A stretch of 64,000 bases of DNA from Chryseobacterium caseinilyticum. Lineage in GTDB: Bacteria > Bacteroidota > Bacteroidia > Flavobacteriales > Weeksellaceae. Shown in pieces: positions 8,666 through 19,600 of the stretch. Positions within the stretch are counted from its first letter, which is position 1. Each line of letters starts with the position of its first letter. The notes beneath the pieces are model-generated. The model was not told the origin of the DNA, ran no database searches, and saw only the letters and a list, made by a program, of their open reading frames with translations. The stretch lies in the NCBI RefSeq assembly GCF_014837145.1, contig NZ_JACYFS010000002.1:218929-282928 (forward strand), given 5' to 3'. A program made the position numbers and the translations under genes.

Positions 8666-9556
8666 ATGTCCCAAAACAGCTTGCCTGAACAAAGCTCAAT
8701 TTTTACTTCTCAATCGCAATTTCACTCCATAAACTGCAATGGAAGACTTGTTGATTTATCTTCACCCAAAATCATGGGAATTCTCAATCTTACCCCTGAT
8801 TCTTTTTCAGACGGAGGGAAATTTAATAATGAAATTTCTGCCCTTAAACATGCAGAAAAGATGTTGGCTGACGGTGCAGAAATCATTGATATTGGCCCAC
8901 AGTCTACACGCCCTAATGCTGAATTTTTAAGTTCTGATGAAGAGATAAAACGTCTGGGAAAAATTATTTCTTCCATTAAAAAAGAATTTCCGGAAGCCTT
9001 GATTTCTCTGGATACATTTTATGCAGAAACAGTAAAATTTGGTTTCAATGAAGGAATTGATATTGTTAATGATATTTCGGGAGGACAGTTTGATTCTGAA
9101 ATGTTCAGAACCGTTGCAGAAACCAGACTACCGTATATTCTAATGCACGTGAATCCGTCTTATGAAACGATGCATGATAAAATTAAATTTCAGGATATTA
9201 CACTTTCGGTCAATCAGTATTTTTCAGAAAAAACTGCAGAACTTCTAAGTAGGGGCGTGAAAGATATTATTCTCGACCCAGGTTTTGGTTTTGGAAAAAC
9301 CGTGGATGATCTTATGAAAATGATTGACGAAGTACAGTATTTAGGTTTTCAAAAATTTCCTTTACTCATCGGTATTTCCAGAAAATCTTTTATCTATAAA
9401 CCGTTGGGGAAATCTCCTTCAGACATCAATGAAGAAACCCAAAAATTACATTTAAAAGTGTTGAAAAAGGATGCGAAAATTCTGCGTGTACACGATGTCG
9501 CTGAAGCGAGAAAAACGGTTGAGATTTTTCAGAATCCAGGAAAATTGAACCATTAA
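8666..9556 (+). CDS. folP: Dihydropteroate synthase
   Basis: Condenses dihydropterin pyrophosphate with p-aminobenzoate in folate synthesis; the sulfonamide target. 296 aa as a TIM barrel with the family signatures in order: MGILNLTPDSFSDGG, DIGPQSTRPNAE, VNDISGGQFD, ILDPGFGFGKT and LIGISRKSF. The start at 8666 (MSQNSLPEQ) is chosen because the upstream GTG lies in the promoter. Its head-to-head neighbour is DUF1599, an arrangement I recall as conserved in Flavobacteriia. Confidence 0.95.
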   Translation: MSQNSLPEQSSIFTSQSQFHSINCNGRLVDLSSPKIMGILNLTPDSFSDGGKFNNEISALKHAEKMLADGAEIIDIGPQSTRPNAEFLSSDEEIKRLGKIISSIKKEFPEALISLDTFYAETVKFGFNEGIDIVNDISGGQFDSEMFRTVAETRLPYILMHVNPSYETMHDKIKFQDITLSVNQYFSEKTAELLSRGVKDIILDPGFGFGKTVDDLMKMIDEVQYLGFQKFPLLIGISRKSFIYKPLGKSPSDINEETQKLHLKVLKKDAKILRVHDVAEARKTVEIFQNPGKLNH

Positions 9557-9680
9557 GAAATTTAGATGGTTAAGATTTTTTGAGTGAAATATTTAAAATA
9601 TTCAGTAAGAAAACACCCTAAAAATTTGTCTGCAAATCTTTGATCCATCTTAAAAACTTCCTGATCTCAATGTTTCAAAT

Positions 9681-9714
9681 AAAAAACCCCTCAAAAATAA
9701 ATTTAGAGAGGCTT
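9681..9714 (-). terminator. Probable terminator of the 9751 DUF5686 gene
   Basis: Read on the minus strand, a short GC-rich stem (CCTC/GAGG core, imperfect outer pairs) is followed by GGGGTTTTTTATTT. The stem is weak but the U-tract is good. Confidence 0.45.
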
Positions 9715-9750
9715 CATATTACTCATTGCCAATTACTCATTACTCATATC

Positions 9751-12192
9751 TTAGAATCCTAAAATTTTAAATTTAAACTGCACTGCAAAATTATCTTTAA
9801 AACCTGGCGTGTTGTAATGTCCTACACGGTAGAAAAACCCTAAATTGAATTGTGAAGAAAGGAAATTATTCCATTCCAAGCCTACTTCGTTGTACAGGTG
9901 ATCCAGTTTTTGAAACTCAAACTGGTGCAATTCAGGATTTTTCATGTCGCCGATGATTCCACGGTAGATCAGATCAAAACTTGAAACATTTTTCCCGATA
10001 CTTTTAAAGTACCAAGGAATTCTGTGTGTAATATAGGTTCCTACAAATTTATCACTGTAATATTTTCCGCCTTCCATTGTCGCAAATCCGATGTAAGAAG
10101 TAAGGTTAAAATTAAAACCGGTTCTGCCATTGGCCAATCCGTTCATTGTAAAATTTTTCCAGATCGGGGCGTCTCCCGTAATCAATCCACCGTAAAGACG
10201 AACGCCTGTGACCCCAATTTTCGTTTTGAAATTATGAGAAATCAAAGCATCTAATCTGCTGAAATTGAAATCTCCACCTAAAGTTTTGTATCCCTGTTCA
10301 TAATTAAAATAAAACTCCGGAAACTGCTGATCGTACGTGTATTTCCCCTGTGAAGTCATGATGTTTTTAGAGTTCGGGGAATATTTTAAAGTAATCGTTG
10401 AGGACGCGAAGTCAAATTCCCTTCCCATATTGTTGTAATTATAATCAAAAAGTGCTTCTTCAGTTGTTCTTTTTGCGGAAACATTTAAGGTCAATCCGTT
10501 GGTAAGGTCATTTTCATAACTTACTTTGAATCCTCTGTAACCGTTGAAAACATTGTTGTTGATGGCTACTCCCGAGTTCATCAGTTTCATTCTGAAGTTC
10601 CACAGATTTTCTGAAAAGCGTCCTGCTGCCATCACATCATCAAAATATTCGACTCTGAAAAAAGAGTTTTTCTCAAGGGTTGTTCTGATGTCTACACCAG
10701 CACCGAACTTAAAATCTTTATCGTAAATTCCATAAGCAAAGTAGGCATCAGGAGAAATGTATTTATTGAATCTTTCGTTCAGTTTTGCTCCTGCTCCCAG
10801 TCTGAAATGCTCGTATTTATTGTATCCGATGATTCTTGAAAGATCAAAATCTACCATTCCCAAACGGAGTTTTCCGCGAACCAATCCGGCTAAAGCTTTT
10901 GCTTTTTGATTCAGTTTGTATTTATTACTTAGGCTGTCGATTTTTGTATAAGTCGTTTCCTCACGGTCAGAAAGTTCTTCAGTTCTGTATTGATTTATTG
11001 TGCTGCCGTCCGTGTTTTCTACGCTGATGCTGTATCCTTTAAAATTTTTAGGATTGGTTTCAGGATTGGTTTTAAAATCGAAATAATCTGCTGTAGCAAA
11101 TGCATAAGTTCCGAATTTCTTTTTAAGTTTTTTGTTTTCTTCAGTTTCTTTTTCGTCCTTATCTCCGTCGAGATTGAAGGCTGCAGAGCCCATTTTAAGT
11201 TTAAAATCTTCTTTTACCAGAAACCATTTTCCTTCGATTGGTTTCCAGATGCTTGTGATGGTACCGTCGCTCTTTACTTTAGAATTACTCTCGATTTTTT
11301 TCAAGGCATAAGATTCTTTATCTACGTAAATGTAACCGTTGAATTTTCTGTTGTTCTGAATCTTTTTGTATCCGACCTCACGGAATCTGATCACGTAATT
11401 CTGTCTTCCGTCAATTTCAATAGAGTCGGTCAGGAAAAAACGGTAAAGATTTCTGTTTTCTTCTTTTATCTCCTTTGGAATATCGCTCCGGTTGGAACGG
11501 AAGGCAATCAACTCGTAAATCGGTTCTTTCATCCCCGAAACTTTGTTGTCGAGGATATTTATTTTTTCGCCATGTTTTTCAGAATACAAAAACTCTGATG
11601 CACGTTCCCACAAAAACATTTTGCTGCTTCCTACCAGTTTCATGATGTTTACAGATTCCAGAGAATCTTTTTTATCATCCGCTTTCATCGGTGTTTCCGG
11701 AAGGCTCTGTAACGAATCTATTCTTCTTGTGATAAATGAATTGTATGCTTTTATGCTGTCTTCATCAATGTCGAGAGAGATTTTCTCATACGATTTGAAA
11801 GAGTAGGATGGAAGACTCTGAGGTGAATTTTCTCTGTACCTGTTGTTCACTTCACGTAAAATACGCAGAGCCTCAGGATCACTTTTGTTATCGAGAGTAA
11901 CTTCCTGTATTGTTTTTGTTTTGGGGTCTTCTGTGCTTAGAAAGATTTCCATCACCTTGTCTACCACGACTTCATCTTCATAAAAACCGGCAGCAGAAAC
12001 GTCGGCTTTTTTGCATTTGGTTTTAAATTCAAGTTCGCCCGATGCGTTGGTTTTTCCTAAAACAGTTCTGCCACATTTCACGGTCGCACCTGAAATAGGC
12101 TGTTGGTTTGCTGCATTTTTTACAATAATCTTAGACTGCGAATGTAAAGACGCACAGATTACAGCAAACATGAAGATAAAGATTTTTTGCAT
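9751..12192 (-). CDS. DUF5686 outer-membrane protein with N-terminal carboxypeptidase-regulatory-like domain
   Basis: About 813 aa. Signal peptide (QKIFIFMFAVICASLHSQ), then a CarboxypepD_reg-like beta-sandwich of about 80 residues (QQPISGATVKCGRTVLGKT), then the long DUF5686 region with many amphipathic strands, ending in an aromatic residue as outer-membrane barrels do. Function is unknown; surface export is inferred. I use the ATG at 12192 because the signal peptide starts there and the two paralogues begin likewise. An in-frame ATG at 12237 would add 15 residues. It is one of three paralogues here (also 12577-14814 and 47732-50188). Confidence 0.85.
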   Translation of the reverse strand: MQKIFIFMFAVICASLHSQSKIIVKNAANQQPISGATVKCGRTVLGKTNASGELEFKTKCKKADVSAAGFYEDEVVVDKVMEIFLSTEDPKTKTIQEVTLDNKSDPEALRILREVNNRYRENSPQSLPSYSFKSYEKISLDIDEDSIKAYNSFITRRIDSLQSLPETPMKADDKKDSLESVNIMKLVGSSKMFLWERASEFLYSEKHGEKINILDNKVSGMKEPIYELIAFRSNRSDIPKEIKEENRNLYRFFLTDSIEIDGRQNYVIRFREVGYKKIQNNRKFNGYIYVDKESYALKKIESNSKVKSDGTITSIWKPIEGKWFLVKEDFKLKMGSAAFNLDGDKDEKETEENKKLKKKFGTYAFATADYFDFKTNPETNPKNFKGYSISVENTDGSTINQYRTEELSDREETTYTKIDSLSNKYKLNQKAKALAGLVRGKLRLGMVDFDLSRIIGYNKYEHFRLGAGAKLNERFNKYISPDAYFAYGIYDKDFKFGAGVDIRTTLEKNSFFRVEYFDDVMAAGRFSENLWNFRMKLMNSGVAINNNVFNGYRGFKVSYENDLTNGLTLNVSAKRTTEEALFDYNYNNMGREFDFASSTITLKYSPNSKNIMTSQGKYTYDQQFPEFYFNYEQGYKTLGGDFNFSRLDALISHNFKTKIGVTGVRLYGGLITGDAPIWKNFTMNGLANGRTGFNFNLTSYIGFATMEGGKYYSDKFVGTYITHRIPWYFKSIGKNVSSFDLIYRGIIGDMKNPELHQFEFQKLDHLYNEVGLEWNNFLSSQFNLGFFYRVGHYNTPGFKDNFAVQFKFKILGF

Positions 12193-12297
12193 AAATTTTT
12201 TGAAGGTGTTTAGGTAAATCTTTCTGCTGAAAGACATACCTTTTGCCTAAGAAAAAACAATGCCAAGAAATATGTTTAAAATTTCCTAACGGAATTT

Positions 12298-12534
12298 TCA
12301 GTTTAAATGTGAAAGTTTTTCAGTGAACTGTTTTGAAAATTCTTTACGGTCTTCATCAAGTTTCTCTTTATTTACAGGCAAAATGTAGTTGAAGAGAATA
12401 GTGTCGTCTTCGTTTAAAAAAATAATTTCTTTTTCTTCACCGTCTATCATCTGCGCAAAAATTTCCCACATGGAAACATCTCTGAGTTTTAAAGTTTCAA
12501 AAAACGGATCGGCCTTTATTTCGATTGATTTCAT
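12298..12534 (-). CDS. Small acidic cytosolic protein of unknown function
   Basis: 78 aa, MKSIEIKADPFFETLKLRDV..., no signal peptide, rich in Glu/Asp/Lys, with a strand-helix pattern and a charged C-terminal helix. I do not recognise it. It sits alone between two DUF5686 genes on the same strand, with about 100 bases to the downstream gene and 42 to the upstream one. It may be part of their transcript. Confidence 0.55.
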   Translation of the reverse strand: MKSIEIKADPFFETLKLRDVSMWEIFAQMIDGEEKEIIFLNEDDTILFNYILPVNKEKLDEDRKEFSKQFTEKLSHLN

Positions 12535-12576
12535 AAAATATTTACTGAGTGCAAAGCTAAATATTTCTGTTTAAAT

Positions 12577-14814
12577 TTAAAATTGCAAAAGTTTCAGTTT
12601 AAACTGAAGGGCGAAATTTTCCTTGAAATTTCCTGTTGTATAATATCCAACACGGTAAAAAAGTCCTAAGTTGAAATAGCTTGAAAGAAAATTATTCCAT
12701 TCCAGGCCAACTTCCTGATAAAGTTTGTCGAGCTGCTGGTAATCAAACTGATGATTCTGCGGCCTTTTCATCGCACCAAGCGTTCCTCTCAAGACCAAAT
12801 CTACACTTGAAACGTTCTGCCCAAAACTTTTAAAATACCATGGCAGCTGATGAGTAAAATAGTAGGCGATAAATCTGTCGTTGTAATATTTTCCGCCCTC
12901 CAGCGTTGCAAAACCAAGGAAAGAAGTAAGGTTAAAATTAAGGTCACGGCTGTTGGAAGCCATCCCGTTCATCGTAAAGTTTTTCCAGATCGGAGCGTCG
13001 CCAAAAACCATTCCTCCGTAGAGTCTGAAGCCGGTGGTTCCGATTAAAGTTTTGAAATTGTGAATAAAAAGCGCATCAAAACGGGTGTAATTAAAATCTC
13101 CACCGAAAGCACTGAAACTTTTTTCAAAATTAAAATACAGCTCAGGATTTCTCTGTTCCACAATAGATTTCCCTTGTGGCGTCATAATATTCGTAGAATT
13201 TGGCGAATATTTCAGTGTGAAAAGTGTGTTGAAATTGTGAAATCCGGCACCTTCATTTCTGAAATTATAATCAAACTGAGCTTCCTCAAAATTTCTTCTT
13301 GCCGCAAAAGCCAAAGTCAAACCATTGGAAACATCGTTTAAATAAGAAAGAGAAACACCTTTGTAATGATAATATTTATCGTTATTGATATTGTTTCCAT
13401 AGTTCATCATCCGCATTTTGAAATTCCAGAGCCGGCGGTGAAATTCTCCTGAGGCAAAAACATCGTCGGTATATTCTATTCTGAAAAACGAATTTTTTTC
13501 TAATGTTGTTTTAAAATCAATCCCCAAACCGTATTTCCACGAATCATCTTTAAAACCGTAGGCGATGTAATAGTCCGGCGAAACGTAGGCATCGAAATTT
13601 TCGTTGACTTTGGTTTTTATACCTACTCTCAGTCCTTCATAAAGGTTGTAGTTGACGAGCTCGCCCACATCAAAATCCAGACTTTTAATTCTGATCTGTC
13701 CGTTGATCAAACCAGTGGCGAATTTTGCCTTACTGTCGATTCTGTAAATCCTCCCAAGACTGTCTATTGTTTTGTAGGTCCGCATTTCGCGGTCACTCAA
13801 GGGTCTTGTCCGGTATTGATCAAGTGTTTTTCCGTCGGCATTTTTAAGATTGAAAGTATATCCTTTAAAGTCACTCTTGTTCTCCTCAACCGGAGACTGA
13901 AAATCGAAATATTCAGCGTAAAGATAAGCGTAGGTTCCAAAGCTTTTCCTGATCTTTTTCTGTGGACGTTTTGCCTGATCGTTTTCCTGCTCGGCATCTT
14001 CTTCCATCACCATTCTGCTCATTTCCATCTTCACTCTTTCTTCAGCCAAAAACCATTTGGAATTGTAGTAAATCCATGTACTTGAGACCCTGCTTTCGTC
14101 CTTTTCCCTGCTCAGACTTTCAATTTTTTTGATGCCGAAAGTTTCGGTATCAATGTAAACGGTTCCTGTAAATTTCCTTTTTTTAACGGGTTTCCTGTAA
14201 CTGACTTCCCTGAAATTGATGACAAAAGTTTTCCTGCCATCCATTACAATTGTATCTGAAAGAAAAAAATGGTAGAGACTGCGGTTTTCCTGAGTAATCT
14301 GATGCGGAATTTTGTTTCTGTTGCTCTGAAGTGTGATCAGTTCATTGATCGGTTGTTTCAAACCTGATATTCTGTTGTCTAAAATATTTATTTTTTCGCC
14401 GAATCTTTTGGAATATTTAAATTCCTGTGCGCGTTCCCAAAGAAAAAGTTTGCTCCTTGCAAAAATCTGTCTTGCCGAGATATCACTCAGCGAATCCCGC
14501 TTTTTTTTGTTGAATAGATGGATGTTTTTATTGAAGGCTTCCTTAAAATTGGATATGCTGTCCTGATCAATATCAAGAGAAACTTTTTCGTAGGCTTTAT
14601 AACTGTAAGAATCGAGGCTGCGGGGAGAATTAGAATAATAAAGCCGGTCTGCCTTTCTTAATATTTCGAGTGCTTTGGGATCACTTTTGTTTTCCAGAAT
14701 TATGGTTTCAATTTCCTGAATTTTTCCGTTTTCAGAGTTTGCAGTTTTACTCTTCGATTGAGAAAAACCAAAAATCATCATGCATAAGGAAAGAAACGTG
14801 AAAAAACTTTTCAT
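12577..14814 (-). CDS. DUF5686 outer-membrane protein, short form lacking the regulatory-like domain
   Basis: 745 aa. The signal peptide (FFTFLSLCMMIFGFSQ) leads almost directly into the DUF5686 region. Shared blocks with the two paralogues include IETIILENKSDPKALEILR, GEKINILDNRISGLKQP, FTLKYSPNSTNIMTPQGK and HQLPWYFKSFGQNVSS. It lacks the roughly 80-residue CarboxypepD_reg-like sandwich of the other two. The C-terminus ends in LQF, consistent with recognition by the barrel-assembly machinery. Function unknown. Confidence 0.85.
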   Translation of the reverse strand: MKSFFTFLSLCMMIFGFSQSKSKTANSENGKIQEIETIILENKSDPKALEILRKADRLYYSNSPRSLDSYSYKAYEKVSLDIDQDSISNFKEAFNKNIHLFNKKKRDSLSDISARQIFARSKLFLWERAQEFKYSKRFGEKINILDNRISGLKQPINELITLQSNRNKIPHQITQENRSLYHFFLSDTIVMDGRKTFVINFREVSYRKPVKKRKFTGTVYIDTETFGIKKIESLSREKDESRVSSTWIYYNSKWFLAEERVKMEMSRMVMEEDAEQENDQAKRPQKKIRKSFGTYAYLYAEYFDFQSPVEENKSDFKGYTFNLKNADGKTLDQYRTRPLSDREMRTYKTIDSLGRIYRIDSKAKFATGLINGQIRIKSLDFDVGELVNYNLYEGLRVGIKTKVNENFDAYVSPDYYIAYGFKDDSWKYGLGIDFKTTLEKNSFFRIEYTDDVFASGEFHRRLWNFKMRMMNYGNNINNDKYYHYKGVSLSYLNDVSNGLTLAFAARRNFEEAQFDYNFRNEGAGFHNFNTLFTLKYSPNSTNIMTPQGKSIVEQRNPELYFNFEKSFSAFGGDFNYTRFDALFIHNFKTLIGTTGFRLYGGMVFGDAPIWKNFTMNGMASNSRDLNFNLTSFLGFATLEGGKYYNDRFIAYYFTHQLPWYFKSFGQNVSSVDLVLRGTLGAMKRPQNHQFDYQQLDKLYQEVGLEWNNFLSSYFNLGLFYRVGYYTTGNFKENFALQFKLKLLQF

Positions 14815-15211
14815 ACTAAATCAGCCTCAAAATTAAGCATATCGATTAGATTTTGAGTGTTTTAAATTATAAATTTTTGTGAATGAAAGTTAAAAATGGA
14901 AAATATAAACATGATATGATTTCCAGTTTGATAATTTTTAATGACCGGTAAATTTGAATTTTACGACTTGTTCATAACTGATCATATAATAAAATATCTG
15001 TTAAAATAATATCACAAAATATTATAGCAGATCTAAAATAATATCGTGAATTAAAATTTTTGAAATTAAACTTCAAACCGCTCAACCTAAAATATTTGGC
15101 CGGTGAACAGGGTACCACAAGTTTCTCCCGCGGTAAAAAAGTTGGTGTTATTCCGATTTTTAGCACTATTTTTGATGAGCAAGCCAAACATTCCAATCAG
15201 AATTAATACTC
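14815..15211. other. Intergenic region between DUF5686 and the kinase operon
   Basis: 397 bases, divergent. The left 230 bases are very AT-rich with short imperfect palindromes. A less AT-rich patch lies at about 15085-15150. A 74-codon minus-strand frame (14972-15196) and a short plus-strand frame cross it, but neither resembles a protein. A candidate promoter for the kinase operon is listed separately. Nothing else is seen. Confidence 0.5.
15142..15174 (+). promoter_or_regulatory. Candidate promoter of the six-gene signalling operon
   Basis: TTG at 15142-15144 and TATTTTTG (TAnnTTTG) at 15167-15174, separated by 22 bases, slightly longer than the usual Bacteroidota spacing. The predicted leader is about 30 nt before the ATG at 15212. 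Confidence 0.45.
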
Positions 15212-16681
15212 ATGATCTTAATCGTAGATGATAATGAAAATAATCTTTTCTCACTGAAAAGACTGCTTCAATCTCAGGATTTTCCTGTTGATACGGCGTC
15301 ATCAGGAGAAGAGGCCCTCACCAAAGCTTTAAAAAAAACATATTCTCTTATCATCCTTGATGTTCAGATGCCTGATATGGATGGTTTTGAGGTGGCAGAA
15401 ACCCTTTCCGGATACAGTAAAACCAAAGAAATTCCCATTATATTTCTCTCCGCAGTTAATACCGATAAAAGATTCATTGCAAAAGGCTATGCCTCCGGTG
15501 GAATCGATTACGTAACCAAGCCTGTGGATCCTGAAATCCTGATGCTGAAAGTGAAAACCTTCAACAATCTTCAGGAGCAGAGCATTGCACTTAAAAAAAA
15601 CCAGCAGAGCCTCGAGCTCGAGATAAAAGGCCGCCGCGAAATGCAGGTGAGTATGAAATCCAGGATTGATCACTTCCATCTCATGCTTGAAGCACTGCCA
15701 CAGATTGCATTTACTTTAAACCAAAACGGAGATGTAGATTTTGTAAACGGAAAATGGTATCAATATTCAGACAAAGAAACTGAATTTCCTGAAACTCATG
15801 TCGATGATCTTAATATTCATGAAGAATTTGAGCGGTTCAGAAAAAAGAAGAAGGCATTTGAGCTTGAAGCAAGAATCAAAAACCTGCATTCGGGTGATTT
15901 CAGATATCATTTGCTTAAAATGTCTCCGGTACTTGAGGGAGAAAGCGTAAAAAACTGGGTGGGAACCTTTACTGATATTGAAGATCAGAAAAAGGTGGAA
16001 AAAGAAAAAGATGAGTTCTTAAGTATTGCAAGTCATGAGCTTAAAACTCCGCTCACCAGTATAAAAGCTTATATTCAGCTGTTAGTACGTAAGCTCAGAC
16101 TGGCACCGGAATGTGCTGAAGCTGGCTATCTTAGTCGCACTCAGGATCAGATTGATAAACTCAATAATCTCATCACCGATCTACTCGATGTTTCCAAAAT
16201 CGATAACGGAAAACTGAAAATCAACAGAAAATCCGGTAATCTGGAAAGTGTTATCCAGAATGCGATCGATACCATTATTCAGACCCATGATCATCTTGAC
16301 TTAAAAATTGACTGGCACGGTAAAAGACCGGGTCAGACTTTTCTTTTTGATGAGGTAAGAATCGAGCAGGTCATCATCAATTTTTTAACCAATGCCATCA
16401 AATATTCGCCGAAGAACAACCAGATTATCATCAGCACATTCGCAGATGATGATGAGGTGAAAGTGAGCGTCACAGACTTCGGGATCGGTATCCCGGATTT
16501 CAAGCAGGATGCGGTTTTCCGGAAATTTTACAGGGTAGAAGAATCTTCAGTACAGTTTCAGGGTATGGGAATCGGGTTGTACATCTGTGCAGAAATCATC
16601 AAGCAACATCATGGCAATATCGGTCTTTCAAGTATTGTAGGTGAAGGTTCAACGTTTTATTTTACACTTCCTTTAAATTAA
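15212..16681 (+). CDS. REC-PAS histidine kinase
   Basis: 489 aa, cytosolic. Order: receiver domain (1-120, phospho-acceptor in LIILDVQMPDMDG, conserved Lys in YVTKPVD), short coiled coil, PAS-like domain (about 155-265), HisKA with the phospho-His in IASHELKTPLTS (about 275), and HATPase_c with N-box NFLTNAIKYSP, G1 DFGIGIPD and G2 GMGIGLYI. The receiver at the N-terminus suggests it is controlled by phosphotransfer, perhaps from the hybrid kinase encoded 4 bases downstream. First gene of the operon to 22487. Confidence 0.9.
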   Translation: MILIVDDNENNLFSLKRLLQSQDFPVDTASSGEEALTKALKKTYSLIILDVQMPDMDGFEVAETLSGYSKTKEIPIIFLSAVNTDKRFIAKGYASGGIDYVTKPVDPEILMLKVKTFNNLQEQSIALKKNQQSLELEIKGRREMQVSMKSRIDHFHLMLEALPQIAFTLNQNGDVDFVNGKWYQYSDKETEFPETHVDDLNIHEEFERFRKKKKAFELEARIKNLHSGDFRYHLLKMSPVLEGESVKNWVGTFTDIEDQKKVEKEKDEFLSIASHELKTPLTSIKAYIQLLVRKLRLAPECAEAGYLSRTQDQIDKLNNLITDLLDVSKIDNGKLKINRKSGNLESVIQNAIDTIIQTHDHLDLKIDWHGKRPGQTFLFDEVRIEQVIINFLTNAIKYSPKNNQIIISTFADDDEVKVSVTDFGIGIPDFKQDAVFRKFYRVEESSVQFQGMGIGLYICAEIIKQHHGNIGLSSIVGEGSTFYFTLPLN

Positions 16682-16685
16682 TTTT

Positions 16686-19600
16686 ATGGCTAAAAAATTC
16701 CTGAGAAATTTACAGTACGGAGTGGGTTTTTCACTTTTAGTATTGATCTTAAGTTCCGTGGCATCGTTTTTCAGCTATCAGCGTCAGATCAACAACAGAG
16801 AAGAACTTTCAAAAAGTAAGCGTGCCATCACGGCAATGAAAGATGTGATGATTGCGCTTCTGGATGCCGAAACCGGCAACAGAGGTTATCAGCTCACCGG
16901 AAAAACCAGTTTTCTGGAACCGTACAATTTGAGTATGGTTGCCCTTCCCAAGGCTATGGAAAATGCTTCGGAACAGGAAGTTACAGATGTAAGTCAGCAA
17001 AAAAGAATTGCAGCGCTTGAAGATAATGTCAACAGCAGAATCAGTAAACTGAAACAGTTTGTAGACCGCCGGAAAAACGGTACTGTTATGTCTGAAGCAG
17101 AAATGCTTTCCGGAAAGGAAGATATGGACAACTGCCGGCAAATCGTGCGGGAATTTGTAAAATACGAAGAAGGTGTTCTGGCCAGAAAAGACAGAAATCT
17201 GAATACTTCTACCACTACAACAGTAATTTTTATCCTGTTTTCTACACTTGCCGCCGTTGTGGTCACTATTTTCTTCTATTTTAAACTTAAAAATGATCTT
17301 TTAAGAAGAGAAAAGCTCGAACGTCAGCTAAAAACCAAGGATCACGAGATTTCAAGAAGGGTAAATGCAATAAAAGAAGTTGCAAACAGGGTAGCACAGG
17401 GTGATTACAGCCAAAAGGCATCAGATAATTCTCAGGATGATTTAGGTGACCTTGTAGAATCTCTCAATAACATGACAGATTCTTTGAAAACTTCTTTTGA
17501 TGTGATCAACGCAAGCGACTGGAGACAGAAAGGTCTTGTTGCGCTTAATGAATCTCTCGTGGGAAATAAAACCCTGAGAGACGTTTCTCAGGAGTCTTTA
17601 AATCAGCTGATCAATTATGGAAACTGTATTAACGGTGCTATATATCTTCTGGAAGACGGAGTTTTAAAACTTTCACATGCATTCGGCCGTGAAAAAAATA
17701 TGAAACCCATATTTGAATCAGGTGAAGGGATGATTGGCCAGACTTTTCTGCAGAAAAAGGTAAAAGTTTATCATGATTTAAATGATGACAGTTTTACAGC
17801 GACATTTGCAGGAAGCGAACTTAAAATTAAAAGTATAGCATTGCTGCCAATCATGTCCGGAAGGCAGATTTATGGTGTGCTTGAGCTTTCATCCGCAGAA
17901 AATTTTAATGAAAACAGTCTGCAGTATTTTACTGAAAGTGCTGCAAACATTGCTGTTGCCATTAATGCAGCCAGAGGTCGCGAGAAAGAACAGCGTCTTT
18001 TGGAGGAAACCCAGACTCAGGCGGAAGAACTGCAGGTGCAGCATTCTGAACTTGAATCTTTGAATACAGAACTGGAAGCGCAAACTCAAAAACTTCAGGC
18101 CTCTGAAGAAGAGCTAAAGGTACAGCAGGAAGAGCTGATGCAGATCAATGCCGAATTGGAGGAAAGATCAAAAAGCCTTGAGGAAAAAAATCATCTGATT
18201 GCTGAAAGAAATATTGAAATTCAGAAGAAAGCGGAAGAACTTGCGCTGAGTACAAAATATAAGTCAGAATTTTTGGCAAATATGTCTCACGAATTGAGAA
18301 CTCCGCTGAATTCGATACTTCTTTTGTCAAGATTAATGGCTGAGAATTCTGAAGAAAATCTCAATGATGATCAGGTAGAATCGGCGAAGGTAATTCAGAG
18401 TTCGGGAACAAGTCTTCTGCAGCTTATCGATGAAATTCTTGATTTGGCCAAAATAGAATCCGGAAAAATGGATCTTGAATATCTACCGGTACAGATCAGT
18501 GATGTGGCAGAGGATATGAGAAAAATGTTCCAGCCGCTTATCCGTGAAAAAGGCCTGGAATTTAACATCAACATTTCAGATAAAACTTCGGGGCAGATTG
18601 TCACAGACAGAATGAGGCTCGATCAGGTTTTGAGAAATCTTCTTTCAAATGCTTTAAAATTTACTTCTGAAGGAAAAATCGATTTAGAAATACTTCCTGA
18701 TCATAAAAAGAAAGATTTCATCATTTTTAAAGTTAAAGATTCAGGAATTGGAATACCCAAAGACAAACAGGCGGTTATTTTTGAAGCCTTCCAGCAGGCT
18801 GACGGTTCTACCAGAAGAAAATTCGGAGGTACAGGTCTTGGGCTCTCCATCAGCCGTGAAATTGCAAAGCTTTTGGGAGGAGAACTGGTTCTTGAAAGTG
18901 AGCAGAATATTGGAAGTGAATTCAGCCTGATTATTCCGCTGAAAAATGCTGTTAAAAAAAATCCGCAGACTGTAGAAAAAGAAATTCTGGATGTAATTCA
19001 TACCGATGTGGAAGAAATTATCAATCTGGCTGAAGGATCAGAAGATGCCGTTAAAGTAATTACCCAACCGGTACACAATATTCCAGACGAAATCGAAGAC
19101 GACAGAAACAACATTCAGGAAGACGATAAGGTAATCCTGATTGTGGAAGACGATACCAATTTTGCCAAGGCATTATTAAAATATTCAAGGAGAAACGGTT
19201 ACAAAGCAGTAGCAGTTGTACGGGGTGACCATGCTCTCGAGGCAGCCAGAAAATACAGTCCTGTTGCCATACTTCTGGATGTACAGCTTCCGGTAATGGA
19301 CGGCTGGCAGGCGATGGAACAGCTGAAATCTGATTCATCAGTAAAAAATATTCCTGTTCACATGATGTCTGTCCTGCAGGTGAAAAAAGAAAGTCTGATG
19401 AAAGGCGCCATTGATTTTATCTCAAAACCGGTTGCCCTGGATCAGATGACCGAAGTTTTCAGGAAACTTGAAGATGCTTTAAAGAAATCTCCAAAAGTTT
19501 TAATTGTAGAAGAAAATGCAAAACATGCTTCGGCACTGTCTTATTTTCTGAGCAATTTCAACATAACACTTTCCGTAGAAACCAATGTGGAAGACAGTGT

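Noticed and set aside
10990..11598. 202-codon plus-strand frame opposite the DUF5686 gene
   Set aside because: Phe/Val-rich antisense shadow of a clearly coding minus strand.
14972..15196. 74-codon minus-strand frame and a short plus-strand frame (LKYLAGEQGTTSFSRGKK...) upstream of the kinase
   Set aside because: No known family, no signal peptide, and a likely promoter for the kinase operon lies inside.
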